A DNA stretch of 64,000 nt from Saprospiraceae bacterium (GCA_016710235.1 JADJLG010000001.1:857501-921500); one strand, 5' to 3'. Counted from the first letter of the stretch, positions 1-9,109 are shown. Made by a program: numbers and translations. The notes: generated by a model from the letters alone, not told the origin.

Positions 1-2
1 AC

Positions 3-2341
3 ACACCAACGGCAAAGACGATTGAACTTGATTCACTTTCTGCAATTACAGGAGTAAACAGACTTGCAAAAAATCAAACCGTCAATTTTGCAAAGAACAT
101 CACAGTTATTTATGGAGAAAACGGAACAGGCAAAACCGGTTACAGCAGAATCCTGAAAACACTTGGTTTCAGTTACGACAACAACAAAACCATTCTTTCA
201 AATGTTTACGCAGCAGCAGAACCACAGTCAGCCACAATCAATTTCAAATCAAACGGCACTAATCAAACCTTTACATGGAATGGAGCAAACAATGATTCCG
301 AACTTGAAAGCATTTCTGTTTTCAATAGCAGTTGTGTTCAGTTCTCTATAAGCGACAGAAGTTTAATTGTTACACCAATTGGTTTTCATTTGTTCCATCT
401 TGTTAGTGATGAGCTGAATGCACTCACTCAATTGTTGCAAAGAAAAATTGCTTCACATCCAACAACATTGCTTTGGCTTGACAACCTAACACCAGGAACA
501 CCACAGCACACATTCATTGCAACACTTTCTGCAACTTCAACCGAACAAAAACTAACCGAACTTTCAGACTTTACTCCAGCACATGAAGATGCTCTCATAG
601 CACAGGAAAGCGAACTTGCTTCTTTGAATAAGGCATTGCTTCAATCTCAGATTCAAACATTGAGAAGTCAGATTGCAGAACTTGATTCAATTACTGGAAA
701 AATTGAGACAGCTAAAGTACAACTCAATGATGCAAACTGGCAAGCACTTCTTGCAATAAACAAAGAAATTTCCGAGTTAGAAAGCAAAACACAAACAGGA
801 TTAAAAGACATAGCTGATGAAAGAGGAATTGAGTTTTATCAAACACCCGAGTTCAATTCTTTTATAAAGGCAGTAGAGAGTTACATCAAAATAATTGACA
901 AGCCAGACTATCCACAAGAAGGTGACACTTGCGTTTACTGCTTGCAACCACTTGATGATTCAGCAAAAGAATTATTGAAAAGCTACAGGAAACTTCTAAA
1001 CGATAAGACACAAGAGAACCTTGCAGCTCTAAAAAATAAAAAGGCAAGGTTGATTCAACTTGTTTCGCAAGTTGATACCAACCTTACTTTTCACCATCAC
1101 ACCTTCGGCACAGATGAAAAGCAAGCACCAGTTCAGCCGAAAGAAATTACCGACTACAATACCAATTTGGGTGCATTAAAAACAACATTCATCACAGATG
1201 CAATCGCACAGGGCTCAACTTTTACTTTTGATTATCAAACTGTAATTACTTTTTTAACTGTTAAGCGAACAGCACTCAACGATTCTTTAACTCAAAAATC
1301 AGAAGCACTTTCAAACCTTGCGACACGGGAAGCAACTCTGAAAAATGAATTTGCTGAATTAAAAGACAGAAAATTTCTTTCAGGAAAAGTGGCAGAAGTA
1401 AAAACAGCAATTGCAAATCACAAAGTTGTAAATACACTTAATGCCAATTCATCCAGTTTCAATACAAATTCAATCAGCCGTAAAACTTCATCCGCAAGAG
1501 AAGAATTAGTCAGACAGGACTTTGAAGCTAAATTCAAGAGGGAACTAATTGCTTTGCGAAAACCGCACTTAAAAGTTGATTTGGATTTTGGAACTGACCG
1601 AGGCAATTCAGTAGTTTATCAAAAAATTAGCAGACATGCTTTGGCAGATATATTAAGCGAAGGAGAACAAAAGGCAATCGCCTTGGCTGAATTTTTAACA
1701 GAGTTGCAACTTGACAATACAAAAGCCCCAATAGTTTTTGACGACCCTGTAAATTCACTTGACCATAACATAATTGATGAAGTCGCAAGGCGACTTCTCA
1801 ATCTTTCAAGTGAAAGACAAGTTGTTGTTTTTACTCACAGTGTTCTTTTGTTCAACAGCTTTTTGTATTTCAGTAAGCAACCAACATTCAGTGAGCTGGT
1901 TTGCAAATTCTATAACTCAAAGAATGAGTATTCAGAAACAGGTGTTATCACTGAAGCAGAAGAAGAAATCAATAAAGTAAAAAGTTACATTTCTAAAGTC
2001 AACACTATTTTAACAACACACCGAGAGACAGAGCAGAAGCAGATGTTGCAGAAGACGGTTATGGATTTTTGCGTTCAGCAATTGAACTTTTTGTTGAGCA
2101 TGAAATATTTCAGGGAACAGTAAAACGGTATCAGAAAAATATAGGTTTGACAAGTTTCGTAAAAGTTGATGGTGCATTACTGGATACCCACAAGGACAAG
2201 TTGAATGAAATCTTTGAAAGATGTTGCGGCTATATCAAAGGACACAGTAACCCAACAGAAATTCACAACGACCCAACAGTAGCAGGATTAAAAATTGACT
2301 TTGAGGAATTTAACGCTATTAGGGCAAATTTTATTAACTAG
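3..2341 (+). pseudogene. RloC/PrrC-like ATPase-anticodon nuclease, 5'-partial, frameshifted
   Basis: The frame is open from the window edge, so the start is missing. The ATPase part shows a Walker A (GENGTGKT, 114-137), long coiled-coil segments, a CVYC zinc-hook-like pair (930-941), an ABC-type signature (LSEGEQKA, near 1650) and a Walker B (IVFDDP, near 1730). This is the RloC layout. The frame stops at 2123, but the -1/+2 frame carries the natural continuation from about 2015 (PRDRAEADVAEDGYGFLRSA) to 2341. That tail has an RxxxE and a later His (GHS, IHNDP), like the R-E-H triad of the PrrC/RloC nuclease domain in the HEPN group. In RloC the ATPase controls tRNA anticodon cleavage during phage infection. 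As sequenced, the frameshift separates the ATPase from the nuclease. A GGCT-like gene follows 8 bp later. Family assignment is from motifs and is fairly secure; exact subfamily is not. Confidence 0.72.
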
Positions 2342-2349
2342 TAAAAATA

Positions 2350-2880
2350 ATGAAAGTAGTTTGTATTGGTTGGGGTTCTTTAATTTGGAAACCAGAAAGT
2401 TTGGCTTGCCAAAATGAATGGTTTGAAGACGGCCCCTTTTTACCCATTGAATTCACGAGGATTTCGAGCAATAATAGAGTTACTTTGATTATAGATGAGA
2501 ATTCCGCCCCAGTTAGAACTCTATGGTCTTTGATGTTACCATCAAATATTGATGAGTGTATTGAATCCTTAAAGAAACGTGAAGGAACAACCAAGGAAAA
2601 CATTCATTTCACCACTATTAATTCAAATTGTGAGGATGTCATTAAATTAACGATAACTAAATGGTTGAAAGAAAAAGATATTGATGCAGCAATTTGGACA
2701 GGTTTGTCATTTAGTAAAAAGACAAAGAATGAAAGACCAACATTATCAGATATCATTAATCATTTGGAACAACTTACTGGAGATGAAAGAAGATTTGCAG
2801 AGGAATACATTAGAAATGCACCAAAGCAAATTGACACCGAATATAGACGAGAAATCGAAAATAAGCTAGGATGGAGATAG
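2350..2880 (+). CDS. Gamma-glutamylcyclotransferase-like small protein (tentative)
   Basis: This encodes 176 residues with no signal peptide. The N-terminal IGWGSLIW and the later AAIWTGL resemble the glycine-rich YGSL loop of gamma-glutamylcyclotransferase-like folds, but I cannot assign a substrate. It starts at ATG 2350, 8 bp after the end of the RloC-like reading frame, so the two were probably co-transcribed and may have moved together. It ends 28 bp before an attC-like inverted repeat. It could be an accessory or protective partner of the nuclease, or simply the second gene of the cassette; the sequence does not decide this. Confidence 0.5.
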   Translation: MKVVCIGWGSLIWKPESLACQNEWFEDGPFLPIEFTRISSNNRVTLIIDENSAPVRTLWSLMLPSNIDECIESLKKREGTTKENIHFTTINSNCEDVIKLTITKWLKEKDIDAAIWTGLSFSKKTKNERPTLSDIINHLEQLTGDERRFAEEYIRNAPKQIDTEYRREIENKLGWR

Positions 2881-2908
2881 TTCTAATAAAAAAAGCACGA
2901 ACGCACAA

Positions 2909-3022
2909 CAGCACCTACCCAAAAGGCGGGGTTTCGTGTTCCAAATACAGTTTTGAGGTTAATCAAACATTAGTTTTTCAAATCAAGTTTTGTGGTAAAA
3001 TCCCCGCCCTTCGGGTAGCTGC
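2909..3022 (+). repeat. attC-like inverted repeat 1
   Basis: The left arm at 2909-2931 (CAGCACCTACCC then AAAAGGCGGGG) pairs with the right arm at 3002-3022 (CCCCGCCC then TTCGGGTAGCTGC), around a 70-base unpaired centre. It lies 28 bp after the preceding stop codon. It is related in sequence to the site at 17232-17343. The spacer/IS1182 module begins right after it (AGGTTGTG, 3031). Confidence 0.6.
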
Positions 3023-3030
3023 AAAACGTC

Positions 3031-3724
3031 AGGTTGTGAAAAAACTACCAAAAAATTAATATAAATAAATCGTAGCAATATTAATTGTAATGTGTATTTT
3101 TATACATTATGAATCATGTTACCGGCATACCAAGATTACAAATGCAGATGAGTTCATTAGAAGACTCAATAGGACAGGATAATCCCATTCGATTTATTGA
3201 CGCATTTGTAGAGCAATTGGATTTGTTAAAACTTGGATTTGAAGTAAAGACTGTTTCAGCTCGCTGGATGCCCCTGTAGTGAATGTTGATTCACGCAATC
3301 TACCGGCAATACCGCTGAATTCCACACTGGAATCAGAAATGCTGCTCAATGTAGAAAAGCTCTAAGTCAAGATCGCCGAACTGCTGCGATATTGATTTCC
3401 CAGCAGCAGAGTAGCTGTATCAATTCCAACTGTCTTTTGAGAATATTCAGGGAGTGTCCCCTTCGTCCGTTGTCCTTGGTGTCGCCGTCTTGCGTGGTTC
3501 GCAATTCGCTCCGTCTGCCGAATGCGGCTGACCTGCTGCACCGAACTACAGCCGGCTCACTCAGAGGAAAGAAATCTGAGAAAATAATCCTGATTCCCCC
3601 TGGCAAAATGAGACAAAATCCTCCTTATAATTGCTTTCTAAAGCTCAAACCGCCCTTAAAAATGAAAGGAAACCCGAGTCACATAGAAGATATATATGCC
3701 ATAATGGCGTAGACAAAGATGTTA
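3031..3724 (+). repeat. Duplicated ~0.7-kb spacer module, copy 1 (IS1182 fragment, GTTA end)
   Basis: This is nearly identical to 6029-6723. It carries a 5' fragment of an IS1182-type transposase (3109-3279), then about 330 bp that is visibly richer in GC than its surroundings and has no recognisable gene, then a conserved tail (CACATAGAAGATATATATG ... ATGGCGTAGACAAAGATGTTA). The tail recurs, diverged, after the dead recombinase at 10690-10773. All three copies end at GTTA, after which the sequences differ (TGATCG, CCCCCA, TAGGCC). That is what a shared recombination point would produce. The open frame at 3392-3712 is conserved between the copies but has no protein-like composition. Confidence 0.7.
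3109..3279 (+). pseudogene. IS1182-family transposase, N-terminal fragment (copy 1)
   Basis: The 56 codons from ATG 3109 read MNHVTGIPRLQ ... QDNPIRFIDAFVEQL ... LGF. This matches the N-terminal DUF772-type segment of IS1182 transposases (DNPVRFIDAFVD-like). A TAG at 3277 ends the frame and no DDE catalytic part follows, so it cannot transpose. A second copy is at 6108-6278. Confidence 0.7.
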
Positions 3725-3757
3725 TGATCGACCAAAATTGAGAAACATCTAAAAAAG

Positions 3758-3789
3758 TTTGTATCGCAATTAAGAAACTATTATCTTTG
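3758..3789 (+). promoter_or_regulatory. Bacteroidota-type promoter for the HigBA pair
   Basis: TTTG at 3758-3761 and TATCTTTG at 3782-3789 are separated by 20 bases. They fit the Bacteroidota -33 TTG / -7 TAnnTTTG consensus. Transcription would begin near 3796, about 10 bases before the TTG start at 3806, giving a very short leader. The cassette therefore carries its own promoter. Confidence 0.6.
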
Positions 3790-3805
3790 TTAAAACGTTT
3801 CAAAA

Positions 3806-4141
3806 TTGGAGCATTTTGAGATTGAGTTTTTACCAGAAGCATTAGAATTCCTTAGTAACATTCCAGTAAAAGCTAGGGAAAAAATTCTTTTTAACATGGG
3901 ATTAGCAAAGTCACGAAAGGATCCTAAATTATTTGAACCATTGCAATATGGAGTCTGGTACTTCAGAACTAAATATTTTGGAAACCAATATCGAATTTTT
4001 GCATTTTGGGACAAAACAGAAAAAACAAACACATTGGTAATTGCTACCCATGGAATCATCAAGAAAAGTGACAAACCATCAAAATCTGAAATATTGAAGG
4101 CTAAAGCTATAAAGGATAAATATTTTGAATCTAAAAAGTAA
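3806..4141 (+). CDS. RelE/HigB-type toxin (Gp49-like family)
   Basis: This encodes 111 residues from a TTG start, chosen because the promoter lies just upstream and the frame then begins MEHFEIEFLPEALEFL, the usual start of this family. The core (FEPLQYGVWYFRTKYFGNQYRIFAF and ATHGIIKKS) matches the phage Gp49-like HigB group of RelE-fold mRNA interferases, which cut ribosome-bound mRNA. An XRE-type antitoxin gene begins 4 bp after its stop, so this is a toxin-first HigBA arrangement. Such pairs are frequent in integron cassette arrays, where they stabilise the array. Confidence 0.85.
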   Translation: MEHFEIEFLPEALEFLSNIPVKAREKILFNMGLAKSRKDPKLFEPLQYGVWYFRTKYFGNQYRIFAFWDKTEKTNTLVIATHGIIKKSDKPSKSEILKAKAIKDKYFESKK

Positions 4142-4145
4142 GAAT

Positions 4146-4460
4146 ATGAAGACAACTAGTTTCGATAAAGTATTGGACATGCACATTGGTAAGCGGGGAA
4201 CAAAAAAAAGAGAAAAGTTTGAGCAAGAGTTGAGATTAGAGTTGTTAGGCGATGCCATCAAGAAAGCACGACAAGCCAAAAAATTAACCCAAGAACAACT
4301 TGGAGAATTAGTAGGAGTCCAAAAAGCTCAAATATCAAAAGTTGAGAACTGTGCAACTGATGCAAGATTTGCTACAATATTGAAAGTATTCAACGCTTTA
4401 GATGCAAAGGTGAAATTTAGCGTTGAAATCGATAAGCAAAAATTGATGATTAGTAAGTAG
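4146..4460 (+). CDS. XRE-family helix-turn-helix antitoxin (HigA-like)
   Basis: This encodes 104 residues from ATG 4146, just after the toxin stop; a TTG 21 bases upstream would overlap the toxin. The HTH spans about residues 37-90: LGDAIKKARQAKKLTQEQLG, then VGVQKAQISKVENC. It should bind and neutralise the toxin and repress the shared promoter. The gene ends 14 bp before attC-like repeat 2. Confidence 0.85.
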   Translation: MKTTSFDKVLDMHIGKRGTKKREKFEQELRLELLGDAIKKARQAKKLTQEQLGELVGVQKAQISKVENCATDARFATILKVFNALDAKVKFSVEIDKQKLMISK

Positions 4461-4473
4461 GAATGGCCGGATC

Positions 4474-4603
4474 ATAACATGAGCTTGACGCAAGCAGCTC
4501 ATGCAGCTTTCATACAGGAAAAAATCGTAAATTTGGCTTGAGTTTGTTGCTCTAGGCGGACAACCGGAAGTGCTCTGCCTGCGTCAAGCTCAGGCACATT
4601 AGC
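4474..4603 (+). repeat. attC-like inverted repeat 2
   Basis: The left arm at 4479-4497 (ATGAGCTTGACGCAAGCAG) pairs with 4575-4592 (CTGCCTGCGTCAAGCTCA). Core-like ends are ATAAC at 4474-4478 and CATTAGC at 4597-4603. The centre shares GTAAATTTGGCTT with the site at 8950-9087, so the two are relatives. It lies 14 bp after the antitoxin stop. Confidence 0.65.
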
Positions 4604-4657
4604 AAACATTATTAAATCCGCATATTCACTACATTATAACATATTAAACCATTAATT

Positions 4658-5887
4658 ATGAAAAAGTTTTATAGTTTTTTATCGACAATAATTTTTGTCA
4701 TTCTTGTAACAGCTTTGACTAACTGTACCAAAGAGAGCGACACTTCACAAACTACAATTCAAAATGTGCTAGGATATGCTCAAAAAGGACCTTTTATCAA
4801 CGGTAGTTCTGTTACTGCATATGATTTAAAATCTGATTTATCTCCAACTGGAAAATCTTTTAATATGCAAATAACTGATAATAAAGGTTCTTTTCAGTTG
4901 AATAATGTTTCTTTAAGTTCAAATTATGTTTCTTTACGAGCAGATGGATTTTATTTTAATGAAGTTTTAGGACAACAGTCAGTTGCGCAAATTACATTAT
5001 ATACTCTTTCTGATATTTCAGGGAAAAGTGATATAAATATCAATATATTAACTCATTTGGAGAAACCTCGCGTAGAATATCTGATGAAAAATGGCAAGTC
5101 TTTTGCTGATTCCAAAATTCAAGCTCAAAAGGAAATACTAGCTATTTTCAATATTGAGAAAAGTAATATCAAAACATCTGAAAATTTAAACATTTCAGAA
5201 ACAGGTGACGATAATGGAATATTGCTTGCAATATCTTCAATATTGCAAGCTTATCGTTCTGAAAGTGAAATGTCGGAATTGCTATCAAATATAAGCAAAG
5301 ACATTCAGGAAGATGGAGTTTTAAATAGCGATACCTTAGGTTCTGCTTTGATAAATCAAGCAGTGGCATTAGATACGGTCGCAATCAAAAGCAATCTTTC
5401 CAAACGATATAGTGATATAGGAGCAACAGTGAGTATTCCAGATTTTGGTAAGTATATCTCAAACTTCATTACAAAAACAAAGTATGTTATAACCAAACCT
5501 TTGATTACTTACCCCGAAACAGGTTTAAATGGAGATAATATTCTTTCATTAACCAAAATAAATTTTGACCTTGGTGTAAGAAGAGATACCACTTTTAGTC
5601 TTGCTGCCCAGTTAGCTAAAGGTGCATCTGTGAAAATTAAAATTATGTCTGTAAGTTCAGATACTAGCATGACTTCAAAAGCATATTGGTATTATGCATT
5701 AGGCTCAAGTGTCAATTGGACTATCTCTGAATTTGACCAAATTGCATTTGTTCAAACTTTTACAGCCACAGAATCTGGTAAATCTTGTGATTTAAAAATG
5801 AATTTTAATAGTGGTACTTTCTTAGTTGAATACTATGAGATGAGTTCAACAACTGCTACCAGAAAAAAGACAATAACGGTAAATTGA
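4658..5887 (+). CDS. Predicted lipoprotein, unknown function
   Basis: This encodes 409 residues. The N-terminus is a lipoprotein signal (KKFYSFLS ... LVTALTNC, Cys about residue 23), so the mature protein should be anchored in a membrane. Residues 35-120 (GYAQKGPFINGSSVTAYDL ... GSFQLNNVSL) resemble a carboxypeptidase-regulatory-like beta-sandwich. The middle is helical (ISSILQAYRS ... LSNISKDI) and the end is beta-rich. I recognise no catalytic motif. It lies alone between two attC-like repeats, 15 bp before the second. Confidence 0.75.
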   Translation: MKKFYSFLSTIIFVILVTALTNCTKESDTSQTTIQNVLGYAQKGPFINGSSVTAYDLKSDLSPTGKSFNMQITDNKGSFQLNNVSLSSNYVSLRADGFYFNEVLGQQSVAQITLYTLSDISGKSDININILTHLEKPRVEYLMKNGKSFADSKIQAQKEILAIFNIEKSNIKTSENLNISETGDDNGILLAISSILQAYRSESEMSELLSNISKDIQEDGVLNSDTLGSALINQAVALDTVAIKSNLSKRYSDIGATVSIPDFGKYISNFITKTKYVITKPLITYPETGLNGDNILSLTKINFDLGVRRDTTFSLAAQLAKGASVKIKIMSVSSDTSMTSKAYWYYALGSSVNWTISEFDQIAFVQTFTATESGKSCDLKMNFNSGTFLVEYYEMSSTTATRKKTITVN

Positions 5888-5901
5888 AAAAAATAACGTT
5901 T

Positions 5902-6032
5902 GCCAACAAGGGCTCATAAGCAATTGGGGTTTAAGTGGTTGGGCGTGCGTCGCTCTCGCTTGCAAGCTCGGTAACGGGTGATAGGTTCGCGTCCACGAAG
6001 TCCCCAACTGCTCATAGCCCCGTCCGTTAGGT
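5902..6032 (+). repeat. attC-like inverted repeat 3 (best match to integron attC)
   Basis: GCCAACAAGGGCTCATAAGC (5902-5921) plus AATTGGGG to 5929 pairs with CCCCAACTGCTCATAGCC (6002-6019) plus CCGTCCGTTAGG. The outer ends read GCCAAC and GTTAGGT (6026-6032); the latter matches the attC consensus GTTRRRY exactly. Length is about 131 bp with an unpaired centre, within the known attC range. It starts 15 bp after the lipoprotein stop. Confidence 0.72.
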
Positions 6033-6723
6033 TGTGAAAAAACTACCAAAAAAAATAGTATAATTAAAACGTAGCTATATTAATTGCAATGTGTGTTTTT
6101 ATACATTATGCATCATGTTACCGGCATACCAAGATTACAAATGCAGATGAGTTCATTGGAAGACTCAATAGGACAGGATAATCCCGTTCGATTTATTGAC
6201 GCATTTGTAGAGCAATTGGATTTGTTAAAACTTGGATTTAAAGTAAAGACTGTTTCAGCTCGCTGGATGCCCCTGTAGTGACTGTAGGCTCACGCAATCT
6301 ACCGGCAATACCGCTGAATTCCACACTGGAAGCGGAGATGGTGCTCAATGCAGAAAAGCTCCAAGTCAAGATCGCCGGACTGCTGCGATATTGATTTCCT
6401 AGCAGCAGAGTAGCTGTATCAATTCCAACTGTCTTTTGAGAATATTCAGGGAGTGTCCCCTTCGTCCGTTGTCCTCGGTGTCGCCGTCTTGCGTGGTTCG
6501 CAATTCGCTCCGTCAGCCGAATGCGGCTGACCTGCTGCACCGAACTCCAGCCGGCTCACTCAGAGGAAAGAAATCTGAGAAAATAATCCTGATTCCCCCT
6601 GGCAAAATGAGACAAAATCCTCCTTATAATTGCTTTCTAAAGCTCAAACCGCCCTTAAAAATGAAAGGAAACCCGAGTCACATAGAAGATATATATGCCA
6701 CAATGGCGTAGACAAAGATGTTA
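6029..6723 (+). repeat. Duplicated ~0.7-kb spacer module, copy 2
   Basis: This is a near-identical copy of 3031-3724, with scattered substitutions and short indels (for example in the A-run after AACTACC). It begins within the 3' core of attC-like repeat 3 and ends at GTTA (6720-6723), after which the Fic cassette starts. It contains the second IS1182 fragment (6108-6278). Confidence 0.7.
6108..6278 (+). pseudogene. IS1182-family transposase, N-terminal fragment (copy 2)
   Basis: The 56 codons (MHHVTGIPRLQMQMSS ... DNPVRFIDAFVEQL) end at TAG 6276 at the same place as copy 1. That both copies share the breakpoint shows the module was duplicated after the transposase had already been truncated. 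Confidence 0.7.
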
Positions 6724-6800
6724 CCCCCAATGCAAAAAACGTGTGCCGTGTGCATGGATTTGAGCGATTTTTATACAGAGCTGTATTTTAATGTAAAGAT

Positions 6801-6834
6801 TTTGTTGATTTCTATACACAATAATATATATTTG
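6801..6834 (+). promoter_or_regulatory. Candidate promoter of the first Fic gene
   Basis: TTTG (6801-6804) and TATATTTG (6827-6834) are 22 bases apart, slightly wider than usual for the -33/-7 pair. The Fic start codon follows 26 bases later. The promoter lies inside the cassette, after the GTTA junction. Confidence 0.45.
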
Positions 6835-6860
6835 TATAGGTTTTTAAACAATCTTTACAA

Positions 6861-7931
6861 ATGACAACCTGGGGATTAACTGAATTACCTCTAAACATTG
6901 ATTTAGAATCGAAGAAGGTCTTAAAGGCTTTACCTTCTGCACATGCAGCATTGGCTGAGTTGAAAGGAATTGCATCAACTATTCCCAATCAGAATATTTT
7001 AATAAACACACTTGGATTACAAGAAGCAAAAGATAGTTCAGCAATCGAGAATATAATCACTACACATGATGATTTATATATGTCAGAGTTGAATCTTGAT
7101 GCTTTTAAATCACTTCAAGCCAAGGAAGTTCAGAATTATATTTCGGCCTTGAAAAAGGGGTTTGAACTTATTTCAAAAACGGGCTTACTTGCAAACAATA
7201 GTATTCTTCAAATCCAGGAAATACTTGAGGATAATAAAGCGGGATTTAGAAAATTACCTGGCACTGCGTTGAAAAATGCAGCTACAGGAGAGACAGTTTA
7301 CACACCACCTCAAGACTATGAGCAAATCATGAGACTAATGACAAATCTTGAGCGATACATAAATGATTCAGAAATGCAAGATTGCGACCCGTTGATTAAG
7401 ATGGCAATTATTCATTTTCAATTTGAAAGTATTCATCCTTTTTATGACGGAAATGGCAGAACTGGCAGAATAATAAACATCCTATACTTGATTTTGGAAA
7501 AGATCCAATCTTTGCCAATTCTATATTTAAGCAACTATATAATCAAACACAAACCTGATTATTATCGCCTTTTGCAAAAAGTTCGTGTCGAAAATTTATG
7601 GGAGGAGTGGTTGTTGTTTATGATAAATGGAGTCGAACAAACAGCAAAAGAGACAATAGAATTGATTATTAAAATCAAGGAACTAATGCTTAATTACAAG
7701 CACAGATTACGAGATAATTACAAATTTTACAGTCAAGATTTGTTGAATAATTTATTCAAACATCCTTACACAAAGATTGAATTTGTCGTAAATGATTTGG
7801 GAGTATCAAGATTAACAGCTGCAAATTATTTAAATAAATTAGTGGATGATAAAATGTTGCGAAAAAACAAATTAGGAACTGGGAATTATTATATCAATGA
7901 GGAATTATTTAATTTGTTGACAACGAGATAA
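6861..7931 (+). CDS. Fic-domain AMPylator (class II-type)
   Basis: This encodes 356 residues. A Fic_N-type leader (residues 1-90) contains the inhibitory motif S59-x3-E63-N64 (SSAIEN), which blocks ATP gamma-phosphate binding in class II Fic proteins. The active site is complete: HPFYDGNGRTGR from His192. Fic enzymes transfer AMP from ATP to a hydroxyl side chain of a target protein. The last 60 residues form a winged-helix-like segment (VNDLGVSRLTAANYLNKL), suggesting DNA binding or self-regulation. No separate antitoxin lies beside it, as expected when the inhibitory helix is built in. It stops 11 bp before an attC-like hairpin. The second Fic protein (14731-15828) belongs to another subgroup. 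Confidence 0.92.
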   Translation: MTTWGLTELPLNIDLESKKVLKALPSAHAALAELKGIASTIPNQNILINTLGLQEAKDSSAIENIITTHDDLYMSELNLDAFKSLQAKEVQNYISALKKGFELISKTGLLANNSILQIQEILEDNKAGFRKLPGTALKNAATGETVYTPPQDYEQIMRLMTNLERYINDSEMQDCDPLIKMAIIHFQFESIHPFYDGNGRTGRIINILYLILEKIQSLPILYLSNYIIKHKPDYYRLLQKVRVENLWEEWLLFMINGVEQTAKETIELIIKIKELMLNYKHRLRDNYKFYSQDLLNNLFKHPYTKIEFVVNDLGVSRLTAANYLNKLVDDKMLRKNKLGTGNYYINEELFNLLTTR

Positions 7932-7942
7932 AAATTCACTGG

Positions 7943-7998
7943 CGCTAACATACAAGGATTAAACGAAGCTCTGCTTCGATTTAATCCTGTGTAGAATG
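7943..7998 (+). repeat. attC-like hairpin E, copy 1
   Basis: CGCTAACATACAAGGATTAA is followed by CGAAG, a five-base loop, then CTTCGATTTAATCCTGTG and TAGAAT. It is a compact ~56-base near-palindrome, about the length of the shortest known attC sites. The 3' core is mutated here (GTAGAAT); copies at 9564, 15841 and 17893 have GTTGAAT, which fits GTTRRRY. Confidence 0.65.
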
Positions 7999-8400
7999 AA
8001 GCTCGAGTAGCCCGGATTTAAGGTCAATAGTATTGGGAATAAATAATTATGTGATGGGATGCTGAGGGTGCTTAGAGGATATTCTGGAGATTGATCAGTG
8101 ATTTATCAAGCTTCAATAGGATTGGAATTGAACTAAAGCTCAATATCCGGAACATCATGCCTGTTTTGCAACAGGGACATGAGTCCGGGTCGAAATGGTA
8201 TTCCTCAACTCTTGAAAGACCCTATCTTTTATCAAAATTAGCTTATTTTAAGCCTGTGGCAACTCTTATTTTATAGCAATCTATTCGGCGGTCCATAATA
8301 ATGTTGCCTTTATCACGTCTAAAATTCGGTTATATAAAATTTTCCCAGGAGTTTTTTACAGTTGGAAACAGAAAAATGGTATTTTCACAGTCTGGCGTTA
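7943..8400 (+). repeat. Repeated non-coding spacer R, copy 1 (internally deleted)
   Basis: This shares its start (hairpin E) and its end (CACAGTCTGGCGTTA, 8386-8400) with 9564-10186 and 15841-16471. It lacks about 170 bp present in the others. The deletion joins two TGGAATTGAA-like direct repeats, a signature of slippage. No plausible protein is encoded; the small open frame at 8091-8276 is not conserved. It contains GGGTC ... GACCC and CCTG ... CAGG stem-forming pairs, so a structured RNA is possible but unproven. Confidence 0.65.
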
Positions 8401-8480
8401 ATGCCAATTTTTGTTGGCCTAATATAATGTGATTAAGATGTTGTAAAAAACATTTAACTTTGTCAAAAAAACTGCAATAG

Positions 8481-8678
8481 ATGAGTGCAATAATAATTAA
8501 GGGTGACAAAAAGAACTCAAAATTAATTTCAGATTTGGCAAAACAACTCGGTGCAAATGTAATTGCCTTAAGAGATCAACAATATGAAGATTTTTTAATT
8601 GGAAAACTCATGGATAGTCAAAAAACTGGAAAAACGGTCACTAAGGCTTCAATTATGAAAAAGCTGAAAGTTAAATGA
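8481..8678 (+). CDS. RelB-like antitoxin of a RelE/ParE toxin
   Basis: This encodes 65 residues, hydrophilic, with a short N-terminal beta/alpha segment (MSAIIIKGDKKNSKLISDLA) and a basic tail. Size and position, overlapping the toxin start by 4 bases (ATGA, 8675-8678), identify it as the antitoxin. A TAACTTTG -7 element at 8455-8462 lies 18 bases upstream, so the pair has its own promoter just after the GTTA junction at 8397. Confidence 0.75.
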   Translation: MSAIIIKGDKKNSKLISDLAKQLGANVIALRDQQYEDFLIGKLMDSQKTGKTVTKASIMKKLKVK

Positions 8679-8944
8679 TTGTAGAGTTTGACAAGTCATT
8701 CTATCGTACATTAATTAAACTAAAGAACGTAACAGTACTTAAGAAAGTTGAGCGCACAATTACAAAACTTGAAGCAGCACAATCATTAAATGATGTTTTG
8801 GAAGTGAGCAAATTAACAGGTTACAAAAAATATTACAAAATAAGACTTGGAGACTATCGAATTGGCCTAGAGAAAATAAATTCAACAAAAATCAGGTTAA
8901 TAATCATTGCCAACAGAAAAGACATTTATAAAATATTTCCATAA
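8675..8944 (+). CDS. RelE/ParE-family toxin
   Basis: This encodes 89 residues with the RelE fold pattern: VEFDKSFYRTLIKL at the start, LTGYKKYYKIRLGDYRIGLE in the middle, and IIIANRKDIYKIFP at the end. It is the usual length for the family and shows no truncation. Members act as ribosome-dependent mRNA endonucleases or gyrase inhibitors; the sequence does not tell which. The stop is 5 bp before attC-like repeat 4. Confidence 0.88.
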   Translation: MIVEFDKSFYRTLIKLKNVTVLKKVERTITKLEAAQSLNDVLEVSKLTGYKKYYKIRLGDYRIGLEKINSTKIRLIIIANRKDIYKIFP

Positions 8945-8949
8945 AACAC

Positions 8950-9087
8950 TGGCATTAGCATGATATTGAAGCAAGCAGAGCAAATCGGATTTCAGTCTAG
9001 AAAATGTTGTAAATTTGGCTTTTAATTTTAGCTATTAGCCTGAGTGCAAAAATGCTCTGCCTGCATCAATCTCAAACACGTTAGCAG
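8950..9087 (+). repeat. attC-like inverted repeat 4
   Basis: TTGAAGCAAGCAGAGCA (8966-8982 region) pairs with TGCTCTGCCTGCATCAA (9053-9069 region). Outer parts are GGCATTAGCATGA and CACGTTAGCAGC (GTTAGCA at 9080-9086). The centre is related to the site at 4474-4603. It begins 5 bp after the toxin stop. Confidence 0.65.
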
Positions 9088-9109
9088 CTACCGCTAATAC
9101 TATACATAG

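Noticed and set aside
2871..3059. 62-codon frame across attC-like repeat 1
   Set aside because: Overlaps the end of the upstream gene and simply reads through the inverted repeat.
3392..3712. 106-codon open frame inside spacer module copy 1 (and 6436-6711 in copy 2)
   Set aside because: Conserved only because the module was duplicated; composition is not protein-like and the opposite strand is equally open.
8091..8276. 61-codon frame inside spacer R copy 1
   Set aside because: Not open in R copies 2 and 3, so not a conserved gene.
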